Assembly (NCBI GenBank): GCA_945861565.1
Contig: CAMAUY010000027.1
Location: 1-54,517, forward strand
Direction of reading: 5' to 3'
Origin: Akkermansia muciniphila
Lineage (GTDB): Bacteria; Verrucomicrobiota; Verrucomicrobiia; Limisphaerales; UBA9464
DNA: 54,517 nucleotides
The stretch's first letter is position 1; every line of letters begins with the position of its first letter. The position numbers and the translations under genes are program-made. Positions 1 to 9,073 of this stretch are shown here, piece after piece. The notes beneath the pieces were generated by a model. It saw nothing but the letters and a program-made list of their open reading frames with translations. It was not told where the DNA came from and did not search any database.

Positions 1-1256
1 CCCTCCGAAGTGTCCGGGTACAACCCCAGGGCGCCCCAGCGATCACGCGGCAGCGTGGCCAGTGCCACTTCGCCCCAATAATCCATGGCGTCATCCCCGG
101 GATAGTCCGCGTTTCGCCAGCGCCCGTGATAGATCCGCGTCTCATCACCGACATTGAGAATCCCATTGGATTGGGCGAGAACCGTGGGATAATTTTTCCC
201 AGCGACCGGAGTGACCGCAGAATCCTTGTGCGAAAGGAATACGTGTCCCTTGACCGGCTCATGAAAATGCAGTCCATCGTGGCTCAAGACCAAGCCAAAA
301 TCACACGTCGTTCCTCCAACTCCCCAACCGCGCTGGTGCCATAAACCGTAAAGGCCAACAACGACGTTACCCAAGCTGGCTCCGGCAACACCGAGATGGA
401 CTTGATCATACTTTGAATCGAACCCCGGCGCCTCCACCGGCTCGGGCAACGTAAAGGACAACGCCGGTTCCTGCAGCCAGTGATCAAAATCCGTCGACAC
501 CCACGCATAGGCCTGCCGGCCCTGAGGCCGGCCACTTTCTCCCCGACCAAATATCTGCGAATTGACGATATAGAGCCCGTTGTGTTTGTAGAGCGAACAG
601 AATTCCAGGAAGCTTCGCACCGGCCGTTCCGCACCCGCCGTCCAATGAATTCCGTCGGCGCTCGTGGCGGTGCGCAGGGTCCATGAGAATTCTGAATCGG
701 ACGGATTATAGACCATTTTGTAGCGGCGCAACGGATTGGGATCGTCTTCGTCTTTGATGATTTCAACGCCTTCAACACGGTCCCCCGGCAGTGCGATAAT
801 ATTGTTGTCGCGGCTGCCCTTGAACAGCACCTGCCCCAGAGACGGCTTGGTCCAGCGCAGCCCGTCCGAACTCTCGGCATAACAAATCGGGCCCTCAATC
901 AAATCTTTCAAGCCTGCTTTCGGATGCACCGCGTAGTACCACATGCGGAACCTACCCTGATCGGACAGAACCGTGCCGTAAAAGTGCGTTGCCATGTAAT
1001 CCGGCGCATTCGGATTATCGCGACTCGGTATCAGCACGGGCTCTTTACGCACCTTAGGCTTGGACAAATAGAGACAAACATTGCGCTGCAAAGGCCAGGA
1101 AACATCATCGATACCGAGCAGGATTGCTTGCGGCGATATGCTGACACCGGTCGCGGGAAACTGAAAGGCGGTGGATCCGAATTGCTCGCTAGCGGCATCG
1201 CAGTAATAACTGCATATCATGAAAATCGAGAAAGCAGCCAGGAGTGTACGATGCAT
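1..1256 (-). CDS. Secreted glycosidase-like beta-propeller protein (3' end outside window)
   Basis: About 418 codons are visible, and the C-terminus runs off the left edge. Translating the minus strand from the ATG at 1256 gives a short signal peptide (MHRTLLAAFSIFMICSYYCD), then a long domain with repeated motifs of five-bladed propeller glycosidases (GH43/GH32-like): RFRMWYYA, CYAESSDGLRWTKP, YKMVYNPSDSEFSW and TSADGIHWTAG. A good Shine-Dalgarno (AGGAG) sits just upstream of this ATG, which supports the start. The overlapping forward-strand frames look like shadows. Such proteins are usually exported and act on glycans, but no catalytic acid can be assigned here and the substrate is unknown. 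It is separated from the next gene by a repeat-rich gap and shares no operon with it. Confidence 0.75.
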   Translation of the reverse strand, partial: MHRTLLAAFSIFMICSYYCDAASEQFGSTAFQFPATGVSISPQAILLGIDDVSWPLQRNVCLYLSKPKVRKEPVLIPSRDNPNAPDYMATHFYGTVLSDQGRFRMWYYAVHPKAGLKDLIEGPICYAESSDGLRWTKPSLGQVLFKGSRDNNIIALPGDRVEGVEIIKDEDDPNPLRRYKMVYNPSDSEFSWTLRTATSADGIHWTAGAERPVRSFLEFCSLYKHNGLYIVNSQIFGRGESGRPQGRQAYAWVSTDFDHWLQEPALSFTLPEPVEAPGFDSKYDQVHLGVAGASLGNVVVGLYGLWHQRGWGVGGTTCDFGLVLSHDGLHFHEPVKGHVFLSHKDSAVTPVAGKNYPTVLAQSNGILNVGDETRIYHGRWRNADYPGDDAMDYWGEVALATLPRDRWGALGLYPDTSE

Positions 1257-1386
1257 AACTCCTATCAATCGTATTCCGTGGAGACATGCAATGTTTTGTT
1301 GACAATACTTGTCGAGTGGAGAGGCGAAAGCGGTTACTTCACGCCGGAGTCGCCGGTCGGAGTCGCCGGCCTTGAAGGTCGGTTGG

Positions 1387-1866
1387 GGGTGTGAGACAAA
1401 AATCTCGACGAATTCCTCACACAAAGATCGCAAAGGAGAACGGGAGCTTACACTGGGAAGGCGCGGAGCACCCTGAAGATTGGCCAGATTCTGGTGTGCG
1501 TGTTCCGGGGATAATCGGCATTTAGCAAAGCCGCGGAGCGGCGACAGACCGTAGCCCACGGCGCGAGCCGTGGGACAACGTTCGAGCAAAGCGTAAGCCC
1601 CGTCAGGGGCGACGGAGCACCAGGATAAGGCACCCTGTGCCAGATTCTCTTTCGCCCCTCCGGGGCTTATGCGCGACGCACCCGAGAACCCACGGCTAAC
1701 GCCATGGGCTAAGTTCTTGCGGCGCTACGCGCCTGAAGAGCGCGCCTCAGCAGGCAGCGGCGAGGTGGCAATCCGTCGGAGATTTTGGATGAGCCGGGTC
1801 ATGCGTTTATTTCATGCCAGAAAACTGGCCTGTTTTTGAACTGAATCAGATTTTTGTCTCACACCC
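1387..1866. mobile_element. 480-bp interval bounded by 19-bp perfect inverted repeats (MITE-like)
   Basis: The left arm at 1387-1405 (gggtgtgagacaaaaatct) is the exact reverse complement of 1848-1866. Between the arms there is no credible gene, only GC-rich text with several perfect short hairpins. This resembles a non-autonomous element or a composite interspersed repeat. I see no clear target-site duplication, so mobility is inference. Confidence 0.5.
1555..1733. repeat. Multi-hairpin intergenic repeat cluster
   Basis: Five short stems occur in about 180 bases: 1555-1562 with 1567-1574 (8 bp perfect, GCGA loop), 1597-1601 with 1606-1610, 1654-1658 with 1662-1666, 1689-1696 with 1701-1708 (one mismatch), and 1721-1725 with 1729-1733. 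Similar GC-rich hairpin text is widespread between genes of Planctomycetes and Verrucomicrobia; its function is not known. The cluster lies entirely inside the inverted-repeat-bounded interval 1387-1866. Confidence 0.65.
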
Positions 1867-1981
1867 GTCCGTTGACCCCGGCAGGTGTTCTCGTTGACGC
1901 ATAGGAAAATACGTGTCTCTTCGTGCGGACACGGATTGCCTGGGACTATTGATGGGAATGCGGTGTCGAAGACCTATGCAC

Positions 1982-3172
1982 ATGAAGATAAAATGCCTGT
2001 TTCTGTTAAGCCCAATTCTTGCCGGTGTCCTGAGCTGGGGAGCACAGCCGACGTTGGCTCCACTTTTTCTGGGTGGCCCCGCTGGGATCGCTGGAAACGG
2101 AGCCCTGGGCATTTTCGTGAATGGGCCGTACGCCTACGTGGCTGCGGGAACCAATGGGTTGGTCATCCTGGACATTACGGACAGTCAGCGGCCGGTGAAG
2201 ATTGGGGTTTATGACACACCGGGAATCGCCACGGATGTCTTCATCCAGGGGAATCTGGCCTTTGTTGCCGACGGCAGCAAGGGAAGTTTGCAGATCATTG
2301 ATGTTCAGCACCCGGAGAGCCCAAAATTCGTTGCCTCTAAATTGTACAACGAAGTGCAAGGTGTCTTGGCTGCGGGGCATTACGTGTATCTAGCGACGGG
2401 CATTGGAGGATTGCTCGTGCTAGACTTCAATGACCCATCACATCTTGTCACGACCGGGGTCTATGATACGCCTCGCAATGCGACTTCGGTGAAGCTGTTT
2501 GACAACGTCTTGTATGTCACGGATAGCTTCGCGGGATTGTTTATCTTTGACATGGCAGATCCGTCGCGGCCCGCGAAGATTGGGCAATTTGACACCGCCG
2601 GCTATCTGGGAGATGTGCATGTTCTCGGACGCTTTGCCTACCTTGCGGATGGCGCTTCTGGATTGAGCATCGTCGATGTGAGCGTGCCGGCCACCCCCGT
2701 CTTGGTGGGGCGAAATCTGTCGACCAAGTTTGCCTACAAAGTACTTGTGGACGGCGGACGGGCGTTTGTGGCAACCGGAATTACAGGATGGCAGATGGTG
2801 GACGTGAGCGATCCCGTGGCCCCGGTCGTCCGGGCGATTTATCATTTGAATGGTGCCGCCGCGCACGCCGCCAAGAGCGGGGACAAATACTGGGTGGTGG
2901 ATGGGGACGGCGGTGTGAACATTCTTCAGGAAGGCTCGAACCAGATTAGTCAGGAGTTCACACTCATCAACCCGGGTTGGAGCAAGACGGCGGGTTTCAC
3001 GGTGCTTGTGCCCGTCATATCCGGCTCGTACGCGCTCGAACATCGCGCGAGCGTTGATGCGCCGTGGACCGTGAGATCTTCTTTCAGCACTACCCTTCCC
3101 GGAGTGAGACGAGTCAACGATGTGTCGGCCAACGCGAGGCCCAATGGCTTTTATCGGATGACACGGAACTAG
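1982..3172 (+). CDS. Secreted LVIVD-repeat beta-propeller protein
   Basis: The protein is about 396 aa from the ATG at 1982. This start is preferred over the longer frame opening at 1913 because it puts a signal peptide (MKIKCLFLLSPILAGVLSWG) at the N-terminus. Roughly residues 40-310 are repeats of the LVIVD type (PF08309): LVILDITD, LQIIDVQH, LLVLDFND, LFIFDMAD, LSIVDVSV and WQMVDVSD, spaced about 40-45 aa apart. This predicts a beta-propeller exposed outside the cytoplasm. The tail ends in NGFYRMTRN, a FYR-type ending I recognise from many exported verrucomicrobial proteins. No enzymatic residues are evident; such proteins are usually thought to mediate binding. The gene stands alone downstream of the repeat element. 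Confidence 0.8.
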   Translation: MKIKCLFLLSPILAGVLSWGAQPTLAPLFLGGPAGIAGNGALGIFVNGPYAYVAAGTNGLVILDITDSQRPVKIGVYDTPGIATDVFIQGNLAFVADGSKGSLQIIDVQHPESPKFVASKLYNEVQGVLAAGHYVYLATGIGGLLVLDFNDPSHLVTTGVYDTPRNATSVKLFDNVLYVTDSFAGLFIFDMADPSRPAKIGQFDTAGYLGDVHVLGRFAYLADGASGLSIVDVSVPATPVLVGRNLSTKFAYKVLVDGGRAFVATGITGWQMVDVSDPVAPVVRAIYHLNGAAAHAAKSGDKYWVVDGDGGVNILQEGSNQISQEFTLINPGWSKTAGFTVLVPVISGSYALEHRASVDAPWTVRSSFSTTLPGVRRVNDVSANARPNGFYRMTRN

Positions 3173-3299
3173 TTGGAGTTGCCCCTTTCTGGGCGAAGCC
3201 ATTGTCTTGCAGGGAAGGGCTGCACGGATACGAGTTCGCCCTTCACGGTTCGATCTTCAGGATTTACAGTGGCCGCAATCCCCGATATCCACTCCCACG

Positions 3300-4763
3300 A
3301 TGCAACCTCGTCCATTCGCCTCCTCAAACGCCCAACTGCGGGCGCGTCCCAAGGGCGCGTCTCTCGCAACGAAAAAGGGCGAAATCCGCACGGTCGACGT
3401 CGGCCCCACCCCACCGCGAAACCGGGAAGGCTCGAAGCGGTTGCTCCAGCGCAATGAACAGTGGATTCCGGGCGGCGTGGTTTCGATCAATCGGCTTTGT
3501 GATCCGAACATCGCTTTTTCAAGGGGTGCCGGTAGCCGGGTATGGGATATCGACGGAAACGAGTACATCGATTACCAGGCGGGGTTCGCCGCCTTTTTCC
3601 TCGGTCATAACGATCCGGATGTAAACGCCGCCGTAGAGCGCGTCATGCGGGAACAACGGACGCTGATGGGTGCCGGCCCGACGGAGTTGGAGGGGGAATT
3701 GGCCGAATTGCTCTGCCGTCATGTCCCAACTCTGGAAAAAGTGCAGCTCACCAACACGGGATCGGAGGCAACCTTTCTGGCGCTGCGTATCGCGCGGGCG
3801 GCGACCGGGCGGGATCACGTAATCATCATCCAAGGGGGCTACAACGGCTGGCATAACGACGTGGCCGCGAATGTTCTCAGCAGCCTGACGGATGTCGGCA
3901 GCCGCGTCAGTCCCGGAGAATATCCGTTCGATGCTCTCTCGGCCGGCATTCCCGAGGTGCAAAAATCCCAGGTCCATATCGTCAACTTCAATGATCTGGA
4001 TTCCATCGTCTACGTTCTGAAACGCTACCGAGTGGCCGGTGTGATTTTGGAACCGATCCTGCAAAATATCGGCGTTGTGAAACCGCAAGCAGGCTACTTG
4101 CAAGGGTTGCGCCAACTGGCGGACGAACACGGTTTCCTGCTGATTTTTGATGAAGTGAAGACGGGTTTCCGACATGGACTGAGCGGATATCAAGGGCTCT
4201 GCGGGGTCACACCCGATTTGTCGACGTTTGGCAAAGCCCTAGCCAACGGGTATCCCATCGGAGTGATCGGAGGTAAGAGCATCTTCATGGACTATTTCGT
4301 ACATCCCGAGAAAGCGAAACGGGTGCTCATCGCCGGCACTTACAATGCCCATCCGATTCCGACGTCTGCGGCCATCGCCACGATTCAGAAACTCGCGTCG
4401 CCCCGGCACCGGGTCTACCAGCACCTCGATAAGTTGGGGCAACAGTTGGAGGCGGGCCTCAAGCGAATCCTCGAACCGCTCGGTCGCCCCTTTGTGCTGT
4501 CACGACAGGGCTCGGCCTTCTGTCTTTACTTCATGGACCACGAACCGCGCGACTACCACGATCTGGCGTCCCACCACGACTTCGATCTCGACCGCCGCTA
4601 CCGCCGGGAACTTATAGAACGCGGCATCTATCATTTCCCATTGCCCATCAAACAGGGGAGCATTTCCTTCGCTCACACCGAGCGCGACATTGCGGAAACG
4701 CTCGACCGGACGGGCGAGGCGTTCCGTGCGGCCGTCGCCCAACAGGCCTCCCACCGATCATGA
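3300..4763 (+). CDS. Class III PLP-dependent aminotransferase (glutamate-1-semialdehyde aminomutase-like)
   Basis: About 487 aa from the ATG at 3300; a longer in-frame TTG start at 3207 is less likely. The fold-type I class III signature is complete: [15 protein letters not shown] (phosphate-binding region), GGYNGWH, the DEVKTGFR motif whose Asp contacts the PLP pyridine nitrogen, and [12 protein letters not shown] with the Schiff-base lysine. The closest known relatives are GSA-aminomutase-like enzymes, but the first ~50 residues (Pro/Arg-rich) are extra. The stop overlaps the start of the next gene by 4 bp (ATGA), so the two are translationally coupled. With the dehydratase and transporter next door, a role in sugar-acid or amino-sugar-acid catabolism is more likely than tetrapyrrole synthesis. 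That role is inference. Confidence 0.85.
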   Translation: MQPRPFASSNAQLRARPKGASLATKKGEIRTVDVGPTPPRNREGSKRLLQRNEQWIPGGVVSINRLCDPNIAFSRGAGSRVWDIDGNEYIDYQAGFAAFFLGHNDPDVNAAVERVMREQRTLMGAGPTELEGELAELLCRHVPTLEKVQLTNTGSEATFLALRIARAATGRDHVIIIQGGYNGWHNDVAANVLSSLTDVGSRVSPGEYPFDALSAGIPEVQKSQVHIVNFNDLDSIVYVLKRYRVAGVILEPILQNIGVVKPQAGYLQGLRQLADEHGFLLIFDEVKTGFRHGLSGYQGLCGVTPDLSTFGKALANGYPIGVIGGKSIFMDYFVHPEKAKRVLIAGTYNAHPIPTSAAIATIQKLASPRHRVYQHLDKLGQQLEAGLKRILEPLGRPFVLSRQGSAFCLYFMDHEPRDYHDLASHHDFDLDRRYRRELIERGIYHFPLPIKQGSISFAHTERDIAETLDRTGEAFRAAVAQQASHRS

Positions 4764-5938
4764 AGATCACCGCCATCGAGTCCTTCGTCTGCCACGCGCG
4801 GATGCGCAACTGGATTTTCGTCAAAGTGCTTACGGATCAACCCGGCTTATGGGGCTGGGGCGAGGCGACGCTCGAGTGGCACACGCGGGCCGTCATCGGG
4901 GCGATCGAGGACATCACCCCACTTCTCTTGGGCGAAGATCCGACCCGAATTGAACATCTCTGGCAGATGGCGTTCCGGCAGCATTTCTGGCACGGGAACG
5001 GCATCGTTCGTGCCACGGCAATCAGCGGCATTGATATCGCCTTGTGGGATATTCTCGGAAAAATCCACGGCGTGCCCTGTCACAAACTCTGGGGCGGTCC
5101 GGTCCGCAACCATGTGCGGCTCTATTGCCACTTGGGAGGCGGCCGGATGGAGGATTTCTACGAAACAAAGCCGGCCGATGCGGAGCGCTTCGGCGATCTC
5201 GCCCGGCAAGCCGTGGCCGAAGGGTTCACGGCGTTCAAATCCATGGCGGTGCCGGAGACGATGCCGCTGGAAGGTTTGCCGCCCATTCGCTACGCCGAAG
5301 CGTGCGTGAGGGCCATGCGCGAGGCGGTGGGAGAATCGATCGACATCATGGTGGACTGCCACGCCCGGCCGAGCCCGCGAATGGGACTGCTCTTCGCCAA
5401 GGCGCTCGAACCTTACGATCTCTACTGGCTCGAAGAGCCTTGCTGGCCCGAGACCCTGGATGACATTGCTCACATCCAGCGCTCCGTGAAGACGCCCATC
5501 GCCACGGGCGAGCGGTTGACTGGGCTGCATGCATTTCGCGATCTATTCGAGAAGCGCGCGGCCAGTGTGATCCAGCCCGACCTGACCCATTGCGGGGGAT
5601 TCACGGAAGCTCGGCGCATCGCAGCATTCGCCGAGGGGTACCGCGTCGCGATGGCACCCCATAACCCACAAGGCCCGGTCAGCACCGCTGCTTCGATTGA
5701 GTTCGGCTTTGCCACGCCGTCCTATATCATCTGCGAAAGCGTCCATGCCGACGTCCCGTGGCGGGAGGCTGTCGTGAGCGAAGGATTCACTGTAGAGAAA
5801 AAGGGCCGGATCGTGCGCCCCAACACCCGTCCGGGCCTGGGCATCGAGATCGACGAAGCCGAGGTGGCCAAGCATCCGTTCCAGCAAGAGATGCTGCAAC
5901 GATCATTCTATAAGGACGGAAGCGTGGGGGATTGGTGA
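4760..5938 (+). CDS. Enolase-superfamily sugar-acid dehydratase (mandelate racemase/galactonate dehydratase-like)
   Basis: 392 aa, the usual size for the mandelate racemase/muconate lactonizing group. The N-terminal capping domain ([31 protein letters not shown]) is followed by the barrel. Visible motifs are DCHARPSP (the D-x-H metal/base motif typical of the D-galactonate dehydratase subgroup), [10 protein letters not shown] (second metal ligand), TGERLTG (third ligand) and APHNPQGP, whose His is the expected catalytic base. This points to dehydration of an aldonate to a 2-keto-3-deoxy acid; the specific sugar acid cannot be read from sequence. It overlaps the upstream aminotransferase by 4 bp and is followed after 20 bp by an MFS transporter, forming a catabolic operon. 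Confidence 0.88.
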   Translation: MKITAIESFVCHARMRNWIFVKVLTDQPGLWGWGEATLEWHTRAVIGAIEDITPLLLGEDPTRIEHLWQMAFRQHFWHGNGIVRATAISGIDIALWDILGKIHGVPCHKLWGGPVRNHVRLYCHLGGGRMEDFYETKPADAERFGDLARQAVAEGFTAFKSMAVPETMPLEGLPPIRYAEACVRAMREAVGESIDIMVDCHARPSPRMGLLFAKALEPYDLYWLEEPCWPETLDDIAHIQRSVKTPIATGERLTGLHAFRDLFEKRAASVIQPDLTHCGGFTEARRIAAFAEGYRVAMAPHNPQGPVSTAASIEFGFATPSYIICESVHADVPWREAVVSEGFTVEKKGRIVRPNTRPGLGIEIDEAEVAKHPFQQEMLQRSFYKDGSVGDW

Positions 5939-5958
5939 ACCGACCCTGAACCCGTTGC

Positions 5959-7224
5959 ATGCGTTACCGCATTCTGGCGTTACTTTGGTTCATTGCGCTG
6001 ATCGCGTATGTCCAGCGCTCTGCCCTCAGCGTGCCGCTCAAGGAAATCGGACGCGACTTCTCGTTGGCCAATGCAATCCGTGAACTCGGATTCGTACAGT
6101 CGGCGTGGTACTTTGGATATGCAGTCTTTCAGCTGCCCAGCGGCTGGCTGGCCGACCGTATCGGTGGCCGGCGCGGATTGATGCTTTACGCCCTGCTCTG
6201 GTCGCTGGCGACCGGCCTCACCGGCGCCGCACGCAGTTACTGGGAGCTTTTCGCCGCGTGGGCGCTCATGGGTAGCCTGCAAGCGGGCGTTTTCCCCTGC
6301 GCAGTGAAATCGATCGGAGTCGTATTCACCGAACAGGAGCGGGCCCGCGCCTCGGGATTTCTCGGCTCCGGCATGATGGCCGGCAGCGCCATCGCCCCGG
6401 TCCTCACCGCCTGGCTCCTGGAAGTGCTCGCTCCCACCGCAGCGACTCTCGCCATCGACCGTTGGCGACTGTGCCTTTTCCTCTACGTCGTGCCGGGAAT
6501 TGCCTGGGTGGCCGCCTTTCAGTTCAGCACAAATGCCGCAACCTTCGAGGGCGCCTTGACCCCGAGCACCCGCCCGCAGCCGGTTGCTTGGCGACGGCTC
6601 TTCGCCAGCGGCTCGATGTGGCTCTTGTGCGCCCAACAATTTCTTCGGGCTGCAGGCATGGTCTTTTTCCTGACCTGGTTTCCCACCTTTCTGCGCGAGA
6701 CGCGCGGTGTCTCGCTCCTCCAGTCCGGCCTGCTCACCACCTACGCCAGCGCAGCCGGGATGCTGGGCACGCTCCTGGGCGGTTTCTCGTCGGATTGGAT
6801 TCTGAAACGAACCGGCCGAAGGCGGCTCAGCCGCCAGGGAATTGCCGTCGCTGGGATGACCAGTTGTGCAATACTCATCTTGGTTTCGTATTTCATTGCC
6901 GACGTCAACGGCGCCATCGCGCTGATCAGTCTCGGCGCATTCTGCGCAACGTTCGGCGGCGTAAGCGGCTACACCGTCGCCATCGGCTTCGGCGGACGCA
7001 GCGTCGCCACCGTTTTTAGCGCAATGAACATGTGCGGAGCGCTGGGTTCGATGCTATTTCCCATGACCGTGGGCTGGCTGGTTTCATCGACAGGCAACTG
7101 GAACATGGCCCTCTTTAGCTTTGCCGGACTCATGGCAGTCGATGCCGTGTGCTGGGCGTTGCTCAACCCGCAAGGAACGTTATTTGGCGACGAGAATGAA
7201 CCCCTCCCAAAACAGAACACCTGA
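5959..7224 (+). CDS. MFS transporter, anion:cation symporter (hexuronate/sugar-acid) type
   Basis: 421 aa with about 12 hydrophobic segments. The loop 2-3 signature LADRIGGRRGLM is present, and a second matching loop, DWILKRTGRRRLSRQG, lies between the two halves. The N-terminal region (YVQRSALSVPLKEIG, SAWYFGYAVFQLPSGWLADR) resembles ACS-family permeases for glucuronate, galactonate, glucarate and similar anions, which fits the sugar-acid dehydratase encoded 20 bp upstream. The protein would sit in the inner membrane and import the substrate. The stop lies within or just before the possible starts of the ceramidase-like gene, so all four genes are probably cotranscribed. Confidence 0.87.
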   Translation: MRYRILALLWFIALIAYVQRSALSVPLKEIGRDFSLANAIRELGFVQSAWYFGYAVFQLPSGWLADRIGGRRGLMLYALLWSLATGLTGAARSYWELFAAWALMGSLQAGVFPCAVKSIGVVFTEQERARASGFLGSGMMAGSAIAPVLTAWLLEVLAPTAATLAIDRWRLCLFLYVVPGIAWVAAFQFSTNAATFEGALTPSTRPQPVAWRRLFASGSMWLLCAQQFLRAAGMVFFLTWFPTFLRETRGVSLLQSGLLTTYASAAGMLGTLLGGFSSDWILKRTGRRRLSRQGIAVAGMTSCAILILVSYFIADVNGAIALISLGAFCATFGGVSGYTVAIGFGGRSVATVFSAMNMCGALGSMLFPMTVGWLVSSTGNWNMALFSFAGLMAVDAVCWALLNPQGTLFGDENEPLPKQNT

Positions 7225-8737
7225 AATGAAGCCCATCAAACCACTCTCAGTCGAGACACCCCAATCGCGCTGTCGGGCGGGCTTGGCCCGCGTTGATATC
7301 ACACCGCCCGTAGGCATCTACCATCGGATGTGGGGTGCTGCGCTCCACGATCGCGCCGAAGGAATTCATCGACCTCTCCTGGCCACGATCCTATGGCTCG
7401 AACCCCTCACGCCCGTGCAGGGCATCGCCCCCGCGGCCGCGCTCGAGACCTGCCATATAGTGATCGCCATCGACCATTGTATCCTTGATGGCGAAGAGAT
7501 GCTGCGGATTCGCCAGGGAGTGGCCGCGGCGGCCGAAACCTCCGTCGACAACATTTCCCTCACCCTGTCGCACACCCACGGCTCGGGGTGGATGTCGCGA
7601 TCCCGGGCCGATCTGCCGGGAGGCGAACTGATCGGTCCGTATCTCGATCGTCTGGCGGATCAGCTTCAAACCCTTGCCAGATCGGCGCGTGCCACGCTTG
7701 CCCCAGCCACCATCATGCACGGCTACGGCCACTGCTCGATGGCCGCGCATCGCGACTTTTGGGACCCCGCGGCAGGACGGTTCATTTGTGGATTTAATCC
7801 GACGGGTCCCGCCGACGACACACTGCTCATCGCGCGCATCAGCGATGACACGGGAACGACCCGAGCCGTGCTCGTGAACTATGCCTGCCATCCGACCACA
7901 CTCGCCTGGGACAATCGCGCCATCAGTCCCGACTGGATCGGGGCCATGCGTGAGACGGTGGAATCGGTGGCTGGGGGGGTATGCATGTTCCTGCAGGGGG
8001 CCTCGGGCGACCTGGGGCCGCGCGATGGATTCGTGGGGGACTTGGGCGTGGCGGACCGCAACGGCAGGCAAGTTGGGCATGCGGTGCTTTCTGCCTTGGA
8101 AGCATTGCCCCCCGATGGAACGCGGTTTACCTACACCGGACCGGTCATCTCGGGCACTTGGATCGGCACATGGTGCCATGCGCCGCTCGACGACCGGTCG
8201 GCCGAGCGCAAATCGGTCTGGCGCTGGCAACGTCACACTATCGAACTTCTATATCGGCCGGAACTCCCGACCAAGGAAGATACCCTCCGTCAACTCGCGA
8301 GTCTTGAGTTTCAAGAGCGAGCGGCTCACGCGGCCGGCGATGCGGCACTCGAACGTGATTGCCATGCTGGAGTCGAGCAAATGAACCGCCAGCTTTTCCG
8401 GCTGAAGACGCTGCCGGCGGGCAAAGCCTACCCCCTCGCCATAACAATTGGGCAGATCGGGGACGCTGTCTGGATCCTGGTGCCTGCCGAGCTCTATCAG
8501 GTGTTTCAGACCACGTTGCGCTACCGATTTGCACCGCGGCCCGTCATTATTTCGACGCTCACCGACAACTGGCAGCCGGGTTATATTCCGGCGTCGTCGA
8601 GTTACGGGTACGGTATCTATCAGGACGTCATCGCCGCCGTGGCTCCAGGATCGCTGGAGGTCTTGATCAAATCCGTGACACGACTTGTCCGAGAGATGCT
8701 TTTGGAGAGTGAGAAGGCGGCGGGTAATTCACCGTAG
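7196..8737 (+). CDS. Neutral/alkaline non-lysosomal ceramidase-like hydrolase
   Basis: About 513 aa from the ATG at 7196; an ATG at 7226 is equally possible, and the frame stays open back to 7121 inside the MFS gene. Family motifs seen are RAGLARVDITPP at the N-terminus, LSHTHGSG (putative zinc-binding His pair), NYACHPTTL and FLQGASGDLGPRDG. These match the catalytic domain of neutral ceramidase-like proteins that are common in Planctomycetes and Verrucomicrobia. No signal peptide is visible, so it is probably cytosolic, unlike secreted ceramidases. The C-terminal beta-sandwich of true ceramidases is not evident, so the substrate may be another amide or ester. It overlaps the MFS gene or abuts it closely. 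Confidence 0.8.
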   Translation: MNPSQNRTPEMKPIKPLSVETPQSRCRAGLARVDITPPVGIYHRMWGAALHDRAEGIHRPLLATILWLEPLTPVQGIAPAAALETCHIVIAIDHCILDGEEMLRIRQGVAAAAETSVDNISLTLSHTHGSGWMSRSRADLPGGELIGPYLDRLADQLQTLARSARATLAPATIMHGYGHCSMAAHRDFWDPAAGRFICGFNPTGPADDTLLIARISDDTGTTRAVLVNYACHPTTLAWDNRAISPDWIGAMRETVESVAGGVCMFLQGASGDLGPRDGFVGDLGVADRNGRQVGHAVLSALEALPPDGTRFTYTGPVISGTWIGTWCHAPLDDRSAERKSVWRWQRHTIELLYRPELPTKEDTLRQLASLEFQERAAHAAGDAALERDCHAGVEQMNRQLFRLKTLPAGKAYPLAITIGQIGDAVWILVPAELYQVFQTTLRYRFAPRPVIISTLTDNWQPGYIPASSSYGYGIYQDVIAAVAPGSLEVLIKSVTRLVREMLLESEKAAGNSP

Positions 8738-8832
8738 CGCCCAAGGGAAGATCTCTGCCCTCCCCAGGCTCCCAGGGCCGCATTTCTCAGCCTCACATTC
8801 GTTGAGAAACATGGATGGGATCGACTCCTATC

Positions 8833-9007
8833 GCGCCCCATTGGGGCGCATAAATAATATGGATGGCTGGTTCCTCAGCCCGTTGGGCTGGGCTGAGGAA
8901 TCGCGGGCCGTTGGCCCGAAAAAAGGCCGGCCCTGTGACGGGTCTGCGCAGGTTCTTCCCCAGCCCCAAAGGGCCGTCATCCCTCAGCCCAGGCCATCGG
9001 CCTGGGT
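8833..9007. repeat. Multi-hairpin intergenic cluster with a 43-bp block shared with 41 kb
   Basis: The gap 8738-9073 contains no gene. It holds perfect stems at 8833-8839/8843-8849 (ATT loop), 8873-8880/8891-8898 and 8904-8909/8913-8918 (GTT loop), then a block at 8965-9007. The reverse complement of that block recurs at 41026-41068 with a single mismatch. The short G-run/C-run stems with GTT or ATT loops mark one repeat family. It lies downstream of both the ceramidase-like and sialidase-like genes, which are convergent, so it may also serve as a bidirectional terminator region (inference). Confidence 0.65.
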
Positions 9008-9073
9008 TATAGCGCCCGAAATATTCAGCAGCCTGTAGGGCCGCGACATTCCCCGCGCCACCATGGCACAAAC

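Noticed and set aside
924-1394. Forward-strand 156-codon frame opposite the first gene
   Set aside because: Composition and content are those of a shadow; the minus strand gives a signal peptide, a Shine-Dalgarno and propeller motifs.
2438-3202. 254-codon minus-strand frame opposite the LVIVD protein
   Set aside because: No family resemblance and it is His/Arg-rich as expected for antisense shadow.
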